This document shows positions 22,133 to 34,620 of a DNA stretch of 64,000 bases, piece by piece. Made by a program: the position numbers and the translations under genes. How positions within the stretch are numbered: position 1 is the stretch's first letter; each line of letters begins with the position of its first letter. The stretch is from Liolophura sinensis (Eukaryota; Mollusca; Polyplacophora; Chitonida; Chitonidae), in NCBI RefSeq assembly GCF_032854445.1, contig NC_088300.1, positions 17,203,191-17,267,190 on the forward strand, in the 5' to 3' direction. The notes below the pieces were generated by a model. It ran no database searches. It was given only the letters and a program-made list of their open reading frames with translations, and had not been told where the DNA came from.

Positions 22133-23883
22133 CATTTGATGAATACTCAGACACATCTTACAACTCCCACATAATCTGATGAAAACCCAGACATATCTTA
22201 TATCTGTCAGATAATCTGATGAAAACCCAGACAGACCTTATAACTGCAAGATAATCTGATGAACACCCAGACACATCTTATAACTCCCACATAATCTGAT
22301 GAACACCCAGACAGACCTTATAACTGCAAGATAATCTGATGAACACCCAAACACATCATATAACTCCCACACAATCTGATGAATATCCAAACATACCTTA
22401 TAACTGCCAGATAATCTGATGAAAACCCAGACAGACCTTATAACTGCAAGATAATCTGATGAACATCCAAACGCATCATATAATTGCCAGATTATCTGAT
22501 GAATATCCAGACACATCTTATAACTGCCACATAATTTGATGAAAACCCAGACATATCTTAAAACTGACAGATAATCTGATGAAAACCCAAACACATCATA
22601 TAACTGCCAGATAATCTGATAAATATCCAAACACAGCATATAACAGCCACACAATTTGATGAAAACCCAGACATATCTTAAAACTGACAGATAATCTGAT
22701 GAAAACCCAAACACATCATATAACTCCCACATAATCTGATGAACACCCGTACACATATTAAAACTGCCAGATAATCTAATGAACACTCAGACACATCTTA
22801 TAACTCCCAGATAATCTAATGAACACCCAAGCACATCATATAACTCCCACATAATCTGATGAACACCCAGACAGACCTTATAACTGCCAGATAATCTGAT
22901 GAATACCCAAACACATCATATAACTCCCACATAATCTGATGAACACCCAAACACATCATATAACTCCCACATAATCTGATGAATATCCAAACACATCATA
23001 CAACTCCCACATAATCTGATGAACACCCAGACAGACCTTATAACTGCAAGATAATCTGATGAATACCCAAACACATCATATAACTCCCACATAATCTGAT
23101 GAACACCCAGACAGATCTTATAACTGCCACATAATCTGATGAATACCCAAACACATCATATAACTCCCACATAATCTGATGAACACCCAAACACATCATA
23201 TAACTCCCACATAATCTGATGAATATCCAAACACATCATATAACTCCCACATAATCTGATGAACACCCAGACAGACCTTATAACTGCCACATAATCTGAT
23301 GAACACCCAGACACATCTTATAACTGCCAGATAATCTGATGAACACCCAAACACATCATATAACTCCCACATAATCTGATGAATATCCAAACATACCTCA
23401 TAACTGCCAGATAATCTGATGAAAACCCAGACAGACCTTATAACTGCCAGATAATCTGATGAACACCCAAACACATCTTATAACTGCCAGATAATCTGAT
23501 GAACACCCAAACACATCATATAACTCCCACATAATCTGATGAATATCCAAACACATCTTATAACTGCCAGATAATCTGATGAAAACCCAGACAGACCTTA
23601 TAACTGCCAGATAATCTGATGAACACCCAAACACATCTTATAACTGCCAGATAATCTGATGAACACCCAAACACATCATATAACTCCCACATAATCTGAT
23701 GAATATCCAAACACATCTTATAACTCCCACATAATCTGATGAAAACCCAGACAGACCTTATAACTGCCAGATAATCTGATGAACACCCAGACACATCTTA
23801 TAACTGCCAGATAATCTGATGAATATCCAAACACATCATATAACTGCCAGATAATCTGATGAACATCCAGACACATCATATAA
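22133..23883. repeat. 40-bp minisatellite (about 44 copies)
   Basis: The unit is 40 bp: ATAATCTGATGAACACCCAA followed by ACACATCATATAACTCCCAC and variants. Units come in recurring variants (GAACACCCAAACACATC, GAAAACCCAGACAGACC, GAATATCCAAACACATC; ...CTCCCAC, ...CTGCCAG, ...CTGCAAG). These alternate in patches, which suggests higher-order blocks. The minus strand lacks stops in most phases, so long repetitive open frames arise (up to 182 codons). They have a 40-residue period because three units make 120 bp; I regard these frames as by-products. Confidence 0.97.
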
Positions 23884-23929
23884 TATATAAGATATAAGTT
23901 TTAAGATGTGATATTATTATATATAGTAA

Positions 23930-24240
23930 TGTAATATTTCACTTATACCACGGCGGCCAGCATTATGGTGCAGGAAACCGGGTAGAGCCCGGTGGAAACA
24001 CATGACTATCGACAGGTTCCTTGGGATGAAAATGTTTTTATTTGTTTATTAATTTGATGGGTGTTTTTGGAATTTCACTTATACGAGGACGGGCAGCAAT
24101 ATGGGGGGGGGGGCACAACATCCGCAGGTTGCTGCTGGACCATGTACGGCGAGTACGCGAGAAAACCAGCATTAGCTCGACAAAATCGACCACACTGGTG
24201 AGATACTCCTGGATCATTGCCCCGCGCTGGGGTGCTAACC
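23930..24240 (-). mobile_element. two SINE copies, adjacent in reverse
   Basis: The first copy (about 23930-24020) carries CACTTATACCACGGCGGCCAG and the GGAAACCGGG block. The second (about 24040-24240) starts with TTATTAATTTGATGGGTG and has a G run, GCAGGTTGCTG and the head region ending GCTGGGGTGCTAACC. Both point to the minus strand; one probably landed beside or in the other. Confidence 0.8.
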
Positions 24241-25464
24241 TCCTCGGCTCGGTGCTCAGCCCAAATTTCATGTTACAGAATCCACCATGATTCTGATCAG
24301 TTGAAAGTTCAAAGCATCTAAATGTCATGAAGATGATCTTTTCATGCCGACAGATCACGACTGCTACCGTGGTAAACCGTCACGAAGACGTGATCTATTT
24401 GTTGTTTTTCTAAAGCAAATACCACTGTGATTTCTTCAGTCACAGGTCTTACGGGTGACCTTCCAAACAAGGCCCCGCTGTAAGTGGCCAATCACGACCC
24501 TACAAATATTCCCTCGAAGTAAGAGCACGTCGCTGTGACTTGTTAAGGGTAGTACAGACAGACGACTGTTAAGTAAAAACATAAGTGCACGATGATGATT
24601 TGCACGTAGAATGGCCCGTAGTCGTGATGGCTGCTCTGGATATATATAAACTGTCGCGTTCGTGAGAAGTCTGGCTGACTGTTCTTTATTTCTGAAGACA
24701 TGCCCGTTTATATCACTGATGAATGAGAACTAATCACTTCTCGATGTACATTGTGTGACAGTAATTAATTTCTATATTATTTTTTGGATCGGAGATTGTC
24801 AATACGATTTCACACCTCTGTGATTAACCAGGACAAGAATATGCTTTTTGGCGTATGCCCATGTATCTTTAGTTGACCACTCCCGTTGAGGGTTTCAAAC
24901 TGGTTAAAGATTACGCTAGTATGTTGCTTAATCTTGAACTCAGCCACTTCCTTATGATCTACGTTGGGATTAACAAAGTTATCCACCTGTGGAGATTTTT
25001 GTCTGGGTTGTCTTTGCCAATTATATGCCACGACTTAACAGTCAAGAGGAAGATTTACCACGGATAGCAGAGAAGAGGATACCATCATGGAGAAATTATG
25101 ACGAATCTTCATTGTTACGGAAGCATTGTTTAAAAGTCTCAGCACTAAGTCACATAACATTGAACCTCGTGATGGATAGGCAAACTAACGAACTACATAT
25201 AGCCAATCACAAAACAATATTTATTACATTGGCAACGGCGCCTGTATATAGGAAAAAATAAATAAAGAAGTAAACTATTCTAACTATTCATCACAAATTA
25301 AAAACCAATGCACCTGCCTTATGTAGGGTGCCACAAATTAAACGCATAGGTGCATTTTCGCGGGATAAATATGCTATAGTTCAAAGAAGGATAATTAGCT
25401 TCCATGTCGAAATGGGAAATTAACAGAGTAAGAAAATGGTGGTAATCATAAAATGCACAATAGA
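24241..25464. other. unannotated spacer with one orphan TATA-like site
   Basis: A clear TATATATAAAC lies near 24643 on the + strand, but only very short open frames follow. Nothing else is supported between the SINEs and the next minisatellite. Confidence 0.5.
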
Positions 25465-25911
25465 AGCTTAGTCAGCGATGACACCAGATCACATGTGGAT
25501 CTTCAGCTCAGTCAGCGATGACGCCAGATCACATGTGGATGTTCAGCTCAGTCAACGATGACGCCAGATCACATATGGATGTTCAGCTCAGTAAGCGATG
25601 ACGCCAGATCACATGTGGATGCTCAGCTCAGTAAGTGATGACGCCAGATCACATGTGGATGTTCAGCTCAGTCAGCGATGAAGCCAGATCACATGTGGAT
25701 GTTTAGCTCAGTCAGCGATGAGGCTACATCACATGTGGATGTTCAGCTCAGTCAGCGATGACGCCAGATCACATGTGGATATTCAGCTCAGTCAGCGATG
25801 ACGCCAGATCACATGTGGATGTTCAGCTCAGTCAGCGATGACGCCAGATCACATGTGGATATTCAGCTCAGTCAGCGATGACGCCACATCACATGTGGAT
25901 GTTCAGCTCAG
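25465..25911. repeat. second 40-bp minisatellite (about 11 copies)
   Basis: The unit is GCTCAGTCAGCGATGACGCC followed by AGATCACATGTGGATGTTCA, period 40. It is unrelated in sequence to the 40-bp array at 22.1-23.9 kb. Most units contain the palindrome CACATGTG, an E-box-type site. Variation between units is a few bases, including GAGGCTACATC in one unit. Confidence 0.96.
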
Positions 25912-26385
25912 CATCTGTGTGTCATTACCATGCACCTCCTGTCTTGTTAAGCGGTTATATTTGAGGCAGCATGGTGTCTATAAGAAGGAGTTAAAGGTGG
26001 GAAACATTATATCGACAGTTCGGAAAATAGACTACGGCCGCCTAATCTGGATTCGCTCACATATACCTTAATGAACTGTATTTTACACACATCCATCAAA
26101 AGAATGTAGCTGGCATTTTTTGTCAGCACGCTGAAGTTAATTTAGCAGCTCCAGAAGTCATCGATCGTATCCAGTTGACAGGTGAGGGCCATGTATTGTA
26201 AGGTAGAGAGTTGAATTGGATTCCTCAATTTCCGAGAGAATGTAGGGTGCGTTTCATACATATACAGGACCATCATGCAAATTATTGGCTAGTCCTATGT
26301 AACATGCACGATGGAAGATTGAGAAAGACATACTAAATAAACGAGAAATTCATTTTCATTGCACCAGAGCTACCAACTGACAGTC

Positions 26386-26427
26386 GTATGTATGTATGTA
26401 TGTGTGTGTGTGTGTGTGTTTGTGTGT

Positions 26428-26480
<53 letters not shown>
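26386..26480. repeat. (GT)n microsatellite
   Basis: TATG repeats lead into nearly pure GT dinucleotides with two interruptions (TTTGTG and GGTGTG). Open frames on both strands here are artefacts of the repeat. Confidence 0.98.
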
Positions 26481-26481
<1 letters not shown>

Positions 26482-26668
26482 ACACCTCACACAGACATTA
26501 TACTGACACCAGGCCAACCACTCATGTTTCCTTGCTTTCAGTGCCGGGGGAGCAGAGGCAAGTACCATTTTTAATGTCTTTGGTATAGTCGACCCGGGCT
26601 TGATTAGGCTTCGATTAGGCCACCGATACGGCCATCACGAATTTAGCTAGTCGCATATCTTCAGCTGT

Positions 26669-27168
26669 TAGTAAAGTCAATCATGCTATCTACCAAAATT
26701 GCCTTTCGTTCGTGACAAGTAACACCACAAGCTCTACACATTGATATGTTGCACGTCTATTTTATTGCAAGGGGAATGCAACTTTTCCCAATTCATAGTG
26801 TTAAGCTCTTTAAGCGTGGTTTCAACACCAAAATCTCATTGCCACGGGTGACATCATAATTATTCAAGAACAAGTAGCTTGCTGGATAATGGGCGTGGAA
26901 CGTAATATGGTTTACAATAGCTGCATCAACATGCCATTAGAACAAACTCACACAGCCTACACTAGTGTTTCAGCGAACAAACTAAATTGTCTTTTTTATA
27001 ACAGAATTTCCTAACGTCCAACTCTAAAGCAATAATGCCGTGAGATAATATAGTATAAGAGATAAAATAAAATTCATTTATGAAGATTATATTATACTAA
27101 ACCGTGCCAAAAATATCAAATATGGCAGCGTCAGAAACAGGGTCTGCGGTAAAGTCGGAAGCAGTTTG
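26669..27168 (+). repeat. 500-bp direct repeat, copy 2
   Basis: Second copy of the block at 20640-21149. The CRE-like site is TGACATCA here. The ATG-led frame starting near 27122 is open for longer than in copy 1, running past the end of the similarity. The segment from 27190 to 27330 is GC-richer and open in more than one frame. One frame ends in a motif around V-E-D-N-P-A-Y that faintly recalls the N-terminal part of the mitochondrial ATP synthase assembly factor ATPAF1; this resemblance is a guess. Confidence 0.85.
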
Positions 27169-28192
27169 GGTAACGTCACCGGAGGCAATGAGTTCTTGCC
27201 ATCAAACTCGAGCTTATACAGGCCACGGACGCTACGGAGGCCCGGTGCAACGACATTTTGCGCAAATACCGTGCCGAAAGTAGGTAGGGTAGAGGACAAT
27301 CCAGCATACAAAGACAAATACGGGAAAGGCACAGAAATACATGTTACAATTTTTCTCTCTTGGTCCTAATTCCTAAATACAAAAAGCAGTACCAGGTTCG
27401 TTCTCATTCAAAATGTTAGCTAAGTGCCAGTATCAAACTAGCTTCATCTATGCAAAAACAAATGAATATTTCTATTTCTTTCATACTACACTGTCATAAT
27501 AAACGGTTATATGTGTCAGGTAGTCTGACAATAACATCTGAGTCTCTACCAAGTGCTATTCTCTTCTGGGTAAGAACTCATTTTAATGTGAAATTTTCAT
27601 TGGAACTTCGAGTGTGTGAGCTGGGACACAATATGCCACATGTCATGTTGTATCCCAGGTGAGCCTACTCCCAGGTGAGCCTACTCCGGTGAAAATGTTT
27701 ATACTACGAATCGACTGAATAATCGTAGGGCGTCAAGTAAAAGTCTGTTACATAAACATCTAAGATCACGTGACATGTGTGGGAGACGTATATAGCGTAT
27801 GTTCGGGAAGGCAACGGGATTTAAGGAATCTAAGGCGGATTTAAGTAATTGAAGTGAACCAGTTGTCAACCCCTGTTTTCTAGACGCTCATCGTGCTGAT
27901 GTAAAGGAGAACCGGTTGCATGCATCATATATCATGAATTCACCGACATATTCCGACAGAGTCCAAAGCGAATTGTAGTCTAAACGGTCGGAGTTTTGGG
28001 CCAATCACATTTACCATATAGCTATCAGAATGTGTGTGTATGTGTGTGAACGCTGTAAATCGTGATGTTTTCTTAAGAAATCAGTGCACATTAAGCAAAA
28101 AGTAAGGTTAAAATGGAAACAATAGCTTTTATAGTACAGTTTCTCCGTACAATAGAGTGGTATTGTTTGGGCTAACCATATTAACACGACTT

Positions 28193-28557
28193 GTGAGCGG
28201 GTCGTGGCTGAGTGATTAACGCGGTTGCCTTTTCATCACTAAGACACACGACGTACGTATTCAAATCCGACCTTGGAGAGAGAATTTGTACATTTGCGTC
28301 GCTCTCCATGTAACTTTTTACATGTAGGGCCGTCAGAGCAGTATAATATTTGGGGGAAAACCACTTGTCTGTCATCAGTATGTAAAATGTGTGCGTCATG
28401 CACAGTTGAAAAGGTCTTCAATAAACTGTCAAACGTTCGGCAGTTTACCTCAGGCACTCTGGATCGGCTAATGAAACTGGCCACCGTCGTATAAATGAAA
28501 AATACATGAATATGCTTGGCGTTTTTGAGTTAAACAATAATCAAATTAATAAATATA
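28193..28557 (+). mobile_element. tRNA-SINE, full length but diverged
   Basis: A tRNA-like head (GTCGTGGCTGAGTGATTAACG, B-box-like GTATTCAAATCCG) is followed by a body that ends CTGGCCACCGTCGTATAAATG, then TGAATATGCTTGGCG and AATCAAATTAATAAAT. The head-to-tail order fixes the orientation of this SINE family in the window. Confidence 0.82.
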
Positions 28558-29756
28558 TACTAATATGTAAACAATGAGACTCTCTTGACTCAATATTTTG
28601 CCGTTTTTTTTTAACTTCAGTATCAAAACCTCTCCTGGTAAATTTCGAAGTAATGAGTCAAGATGAAGCATTCTCTTGTTTTTCGTGTTAATTTTACTTG
28701 CGTTCTACGTTAAGTTGATCAGTGGATCTACGAGTACAACAGTGAAGTCTGCAGATGCCGCAGGTTTAATCTTATACCTGGAATGAAAAAGAGGCCAACA
28801 TTAAGAAGACACTCCGCAAATCTGGGCCAGTGTGACAAATAAACAAGAAAGTGGCCTATATAACGTCTTGAAATACATGACCAAATCGTGATTATAGACA
28901 CAAATAGGCTAAGAATAACGAAATCGAATGTTACATTATGCAAGAATTTAACTCTTTATTGCAGTTCCCTAATCGGCGTCATACAAGAACATATTTGAGG
29001 TTTGAAGTCGTTATTACATTTTTGGACATCCAGGTGAGATTTTAAAATTGCTTCTCCGTTATTAGCTACTGGTTTGACACGATCTGGTTTGACACGACTG
29101 TTTTCGTGATTCACGCAGAATGTACGGCTTTGTCTTTAGCTGAGGGGAATCTATATATAGGTGTTCGATGCAAATGTCTTGCTGCAGGCGATATAGGAAT
29201 GGGTTTTTCATCTAGTGCACATCAACAAACAGGTTTGTAGGATCTAACAGCAGTAGAAGTACAAAAATCGTGCAAGAGTTGTCGCCCCTACCACGTCATT
29301 AAGTTGATGACTCTTTCACCTGTGAAGTACGATTACCACACGAAAATGAGATGTCCATACTATTTATTATTACGTGTTTCCTCTTGTTGCATTCACAACA
29401 GCACGACTTAACTTCAAGTAGAATTTTACAAGCAGAGCACTGATCACTGCAACAGGAATCGATACTGCATGCAGATATTGGGTTTTCACAGCTTGGAAAG
29501 CATTTTTTTCGTCTGTAAATCTAGGTGGTGACAAGTAGTAAAATCCCATCAGACACTGATTATAATCTTTTGGATTATCTGCAGAGTTACGTAAGACCCA
29601 GTCATATCACACAAAACAGGCCTTCAATGCAGCTTGTATATTAAGTTAGGAAATGATATATACTTCCCTCAATCTGAGGAAAATTTCATTTTTGGCAGGT
29701 GTGTGGAATTATGTAGCACTCTGTCATATTGAACAAAATATGTTTATAATTGGTTT

Positions 29757-29880
29757 ATTTATTTATTTGATTGCTGTTTAAAGTCGAGAGATTTTCATTT
29801 ATGCTATGGCGGCCATTTATATGGTGAAGGATATCAAAGTGCCCAGGCTAAACCAAAGCCCATCGGCATGTTTCTCACGA
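29757..29880 (-). mobile_element. degenerate tRNA-SINE fragment
   Basis: It reads TTATTTATTTGATTGCTGTTTAAAG, then TTTTCATTTATGCTATGGCGGCC and a weak GGATATCAAAGTGCCC block. The similarity fades after about 29850. Confidence 0.6.
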
Positions 29881-30774
29881 GCCTTTTGATATATTGCTCA
29901 CACACATGCACAACATATTTATTTCTATGGTTTGAGGAAGTAGGGGTACTCAGGGTATGTTACTCATACTATGTTAGTTGAAGGCTAGTTGTCTGAACGA
30001 ACGTTAGCCTGCGTAAAGGATCACACGAAAGTTGTCAACAATGACTTTCAAGCAAAGTCTTCCACTAGCTCGCACTAAAAAAACACGAAGGTTCTCAGCG
30101 GGCCTTTCTCTCAGTGAAAGTGATTGGTTGTTCATTAAGATTTTTTTCAGCCAATGGTGTGAGAGTATTATTATACAAGTCTGCTGTCAGATGAAGATTT
30201 ATGTAAATGGCTGGCAATGATGCCCCAGAAGAAAAAGCGCACGTATAGCATTCAAGCTATATTTAGTAAAGCATGTAATCAGATAATAAAATAATAATAA
30301 ATCATGTAGTGAGTATGTATGCAAGACGGATTTTAGTTAGGTAATTCACTTTTTAATACGAAAAGTCTTCCATTTCCAAATAATATAATCTAGATACTCA
30401 TAAATGCTTTAGGTTTTTATGTGTGCATATATATAAACAGATTATTAAATCCAATACTTTGATAAGGAAAGATGATACATGCCTATTCTTTTTTTATTAC
30501 TAATTATTGCGTCTTATACATCTGATTTCTCTCCAACAGGTGAAAGGCTGAAGTTGAAACGTTCATGCGTACGTCTAGAAATGTACCTTATAACATGTTG
30601 TGATAGATGACATATACGTCATAAGTACATCATATATTGGCTGAACAGCATCTCTGAAAAAAAATGTCCAAGTATAGCAAAGAGAGAAACTCATCTGATA
30701 TTGCCGTTTCACTCGTAGCGGTTTATTTAACGTCTTGCAGGATTCAGTTAACCGATTATCTCTATGTATCCCAG

Positions 30775-30970
30775 GATCCTATGTAGTGCGATTAGCACCC
30801 TATGTAGTGCGATTAGCACCCTATGTAGTGCGAAGTCATGATGATGGCGTCGAGCTGACAGAAACTCGCCCATTACGGCTGAAGAAATTGATCTGACACC
30901 AATCCGGGGTATGAACTCGGATCTCCTGATCTGAAATTTACGACACTACCATCTGAGCTAACTGGGATAT
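30775..30970 (-). mobile_element. tRNA-derived SINE of another type, with 22-bp tandem repeats
   Basis: Read on the minus strand it begins CCCAGTTAGCTCAGATGGTAG (A-box-like), continues with a loop region and GAGTTCATACCCC (B-box-like), then a unique body. Its distal end carries 2.5 copies of a 22-bp repeat (CCCTATGTAGTGCGATTAGCA; 30779-30833). The head looks like a tRNA with a reduced anticodon arm. It is not an intact tRNA gene. Confidence 0.6.
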
Positions 30971-31083
30971 CTATAATTATTGTTAGTATAACCATTCAAA
31001 AGCTGTTGTCGTTGCTATACGTGGTTTATAGTCTTATATGCAACCAGTGCTGAGAAAACAATATTGCCTGGGAATAAATATAG

Positions 31084-31152
31084 ACACATAACGGGTGAAC
31101 ATGGACTTCTTATCAATTTACCTCAGTTAGGGTTTAATTCTAACAACACGGG
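31084..31152 (+). repeat. small dispersed repeat, copy 1
   Basis: Shares TAACGGGTGAA and CCTCAGTTAGGGTTTAATTCTAAC with 51090-51188, 54020-54115 (reverse) and 57261-57355. A truncated match, ATAACGGGTGAAATACGG, is at 30-50 of the window. Confidence 0.6.
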
Positions 31153-33351
31153 AAGCTTTTTTTGAAACATACAATCAGGAATTTTGATCCAGTGTCAAAA
31201 ACATAAAGTTAGAAAGACGACGAAGCAATAACTTTGTTCTACGCTTGATCCTAAGGCTCTCATCACGACAAACACGATTAAGCTAAAAGAGCATTCTTCA
31301 ACTACTACAAAAAGTTTGTCATGTTTCAAAATAAAACACTTTTAACACCGTCGTCGCTGCTCTAGCTTAACTCCTCAGGCTGTAATCTTTTGTATTCTTG
31401 CATATTCAATGTAAGAAGAGACCATAGTCGCACAATATTTTCCGCTATTTATAGTGGATTATTTTACAATCCACACAATTTACAAATTTGAATGCACACT
31501 ATACACTCATTCATTTAAGACCATTTTCGTCGTGGAAACATATCTCCTGTCCTGGTCTCTGTGATTAAGCAATTAAGTGATTATTTTGCAGCACATGACT
31601 GTATGTATAGCCTATGTGCCTTTTAACATATACTCAATTGATTTTTTAATTACCGGTATGCTTTGGTTAGGATATTGTCTTCCTTTGGTGACGTCTACCA
31701 GGATGTCCATGGGCAATGGTAAACCGGGTGCGGAGTCTGGAAAAAACCATGCACCGCAGAGGACCATAAATAGACCAGTAGTACAGTAGGTTTAAGCGTT
31801 CTTTCAGCATTTTTCAGTCAAATCACGACTTTTAGCAGGCTAGGTTACTGGCAACTAACCGACCAGTGTATACTACCTTAGTCCATTCCTTTTATGCTGA
31901 GTGTTAAATGAGGTGGTAACAAAATTACCAAAGTTAAACGGCGTGAATCGATTCGGGATTGAACTCCGGATCTACCGCCATACTACAGGAGAAATTCCAT
32001 AAGCAGCTACATTCAATTCAAATATGTTATTGCCAGCTTTTTGGAAAGTGGAGGGGGGGGGGGAGGTTGTGGGTGAAGGTCCTCATGAAAACCGACGAAT
32101 GTTTTATATTTTGAACAATACGTGCCTCTCGTTGCTTATGATCAACTTGTACTTCCAACAATCTTTACCTCACCTATTCATTTCACAGCTAATTATGGCG
32201 TAGTATATGAATGCACAAAATAAAAAACATGTCCGCTATATATAGGATCCATGCTTAACCGTTTACACAGCCCCTGTTTGTTACTGTAGAGATGTCAAGA
32301 GCATATAGCAGGCATTTCCAGGAATGACAATAACAACATGTCAATCTGCAATTGGCTCATTCAGAATTTATTTTCAGGGCTCACTATAGAGGCTCAGATG
32401 CCAAATGTATTTTCGGGACTCCCTAAAGAGGCACGATAGCCCCCAGTGTCCACTTTTTGTCGAACAGTTGACAGACGTATATGCATGAAGTGCCATTAAA
32501 CAGCTCTGTAAATAGAACAATATAATGAATCTATTGCGTCAGCACACGATAACAGTGAGACGAAGCAGGCGTTTCCTTATTTCTTGATGTCGTAATCGGT
32601 GGGGAATGTTTCTTCACTCGTCGTGTAAAGCATTGCTCCAGTTTGTTTTTTGCTATTTCTATTCATACCTTTGTATTACCCGTATTCATGACTCAAGAGA
32701 GTATAGGCCATTTGAGAGACCTTGGAACGTGTGAAGTACTATACTATTTAAAATGCATTAAAGTGTAAGATCCGAATTAAACTGTGTTAATGCATATACT
32801 CAGAAATAATGAGAATACTGCATGGCGAATTTCAGATCTTCTCTAGATTTTAGTGTTCTTCACATTCCAGTATGTATAACACCCTCATGATAACTGTAAA
32901 GCTTTGACTGATCTCACATAAACATTGCTTAGATAAAATGTATTAATGATGCCTTTTCCAATACCCTTATATTTTCCATTTACAAGTTTGAGTAGTGAAG
33001 TCCGAAAGACGAAAGCATTTTGACTCAATTTTTCAGCATCCGTCCACGATGGTTTTATGGAGTTGCACCACTCTTGTACAAATCAGGGCTTTGCAGAAAA
33101 ATATCACATCCATCATCGACTGTTTCATTGAGTCAGATCATAATTTCGATATTTTCTATTATTACCGATGCTTTCTTCAAAGGAAATGATTTATTTTATT
33201 ATTATTTTATTGAGCCGTATGTAAAAACTATTAATGCGTTTTTCCAATTTTATTACAACATTTTTATGCGCGGTACCACGATTTATTAGTCCAGTATTGC
33301 GATTTGATTTATTTATTAATTAAATGGTATATTTCAAATTTATTTCACATT

Positions 33352-33453
33352 TCAAACCGCCCGGTTTCCTCCCACCATAATTCTGGCCGCCGTCGTATAA
33401 GTGAAATATTCGTAAATACGGCGTAAAACACCAATCAAATAAATAAATAAATC
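33352..33453 (+). mobile_element. tRNA-SINE, 3' end only
   Basis: It begins at CCGCCCGGTTTCCTCCCACC and runs through CTGGCCGCCGTCGTATAAGTG to GGCGTAAAACACCAATCAAATAAATAAATAAAT. This is the best-preserved tail in the window. Confidence 0.93.
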
Positions 33454-34511
33454 TTAAGTCGTGTTTACGGGTTATGTCCCCTTTTACCAGAAAACCCCCT
33501 CTGAAACAAGTGACTAAACCATAATTACGTTATCAGCTACATAAAAATGAAAATCTGTGTTGCTACAATCAAACTTATATAACCGCACCAATAACTGTTG
33601 CATATTCAGTTGTTCTTCCCGAAAGTCAAGTAATAACTAAAAAAAGTGTAGTTTAAAATTGTGATGCTTAGAATTTCTCCCTCTATTATTAGTAGGCCCT
33701 ACACAAAGAAACTGAATTATTCATAAAAACTGTTTCCAAGTAAGAAAAATACTGAGATTTGGAGATTAATAACCTTTTATATGTTTTATTTACTCGCCAT
33801 GTTTAGCTGAGATTGTGTTACGTCACAAATAACGCTCTAATCAACTTCAAGAGACGTTGTGATTTACAGTAGTGGTTTTTGTTTTCACGTTAAATGGTAA
33901 TTGAGCTTTACAATATAGGTATAATTTATATCTATTTTTACAGTGAACAAAGACAGCGGCTTTGAGCATGTCGTGACTTTACCGACAGCACTGACGACCC
34001 ACTACGAGGCGCAAAGCTTTTTTGTTTTCATAGTAAATTTGTTGGGCACAGTTAACTTTAGAATCACTCAAAAGCTTCCTAGTGTTGACGAATTTGTTGA
34101 GCAAAATATATAATCTTGAGTCTTTTCGGGGTCATTTGTTTATAAGCCAAGCACATGTATCGAATACTAATTATATTTTCTCGATTTGTGAAGATTTATG
34201 TTTGTTTCTTATTCAGATATACAAGAAGTTATAGAATATAGAATTTGATAAAAACAGCCAGTATTTTCATTAGATGTAAAATCTACAATTAAAATATAAA
34301 CCATTTCCAGCTATGTCTTGTTAAATGGATTCCTACGTATTGAAAAAATGAATAATTTTTTATACAAGTTTATTCAGTAATGACAATATCTTTGTTGATT
34401 TGGACACTAGATCAAGGTCAGCTTTTAGTGTCCAACCAATACGATATGGGTAAAGGGAAGAACATCTTCCGAATTATATGTAAGTCTCTGTTTGTGAATA
34501 TCTTACTGTAT

Positions 34512-34590
34512 AATCCGAGCCTTCGTGGCAGAGAGGTTAACGACTTAGCGTAGAACAGTAACTAAGGAGCCTCTCATCAATAAGTCCATA
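34512..34590 (+). mobile_element. tRNA-SINE, 5' head only
   Basis: CCGAGCCTTCGTGGCAGAGAGGTTAACGAC and AAGGAGCCTCTCATCAA match the head of the full copies at 55826. The remainder is replaced by the minisatellite that starts at about 34620. Confidence 0.65.
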
Positions 34591-34620
34591 ACAATTCATC
34601 ATTTTGCACCTGTTGCTTTG

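Larger units (their letters stand above)
27370..34500. other. gene-poor region with SINEs
   Basis: Besides the SINEs listed separately and a G run at about 32050-32060, I see no gene. A 16-bp direct repeat (CCCAGGTGAGCCTACT type) occurs at 27655-27690. Candidate TATA sequences (29150, 32235) lack a downstream gene model. Confidence 0.55.

Noticed and set aside
22238-23794. Long minus-strand open frames with a 40-residue repeat
   Set aside because: They arise because the 40-bp minisatellite lacks stops in the minus phases. The repeat has no start context, and similar frames appear in several phases.
26356-26588. His/Thr and Cys/Val repeat frames
   Set aside because: Direct translation of a (GT)n microsatellite on both strands.
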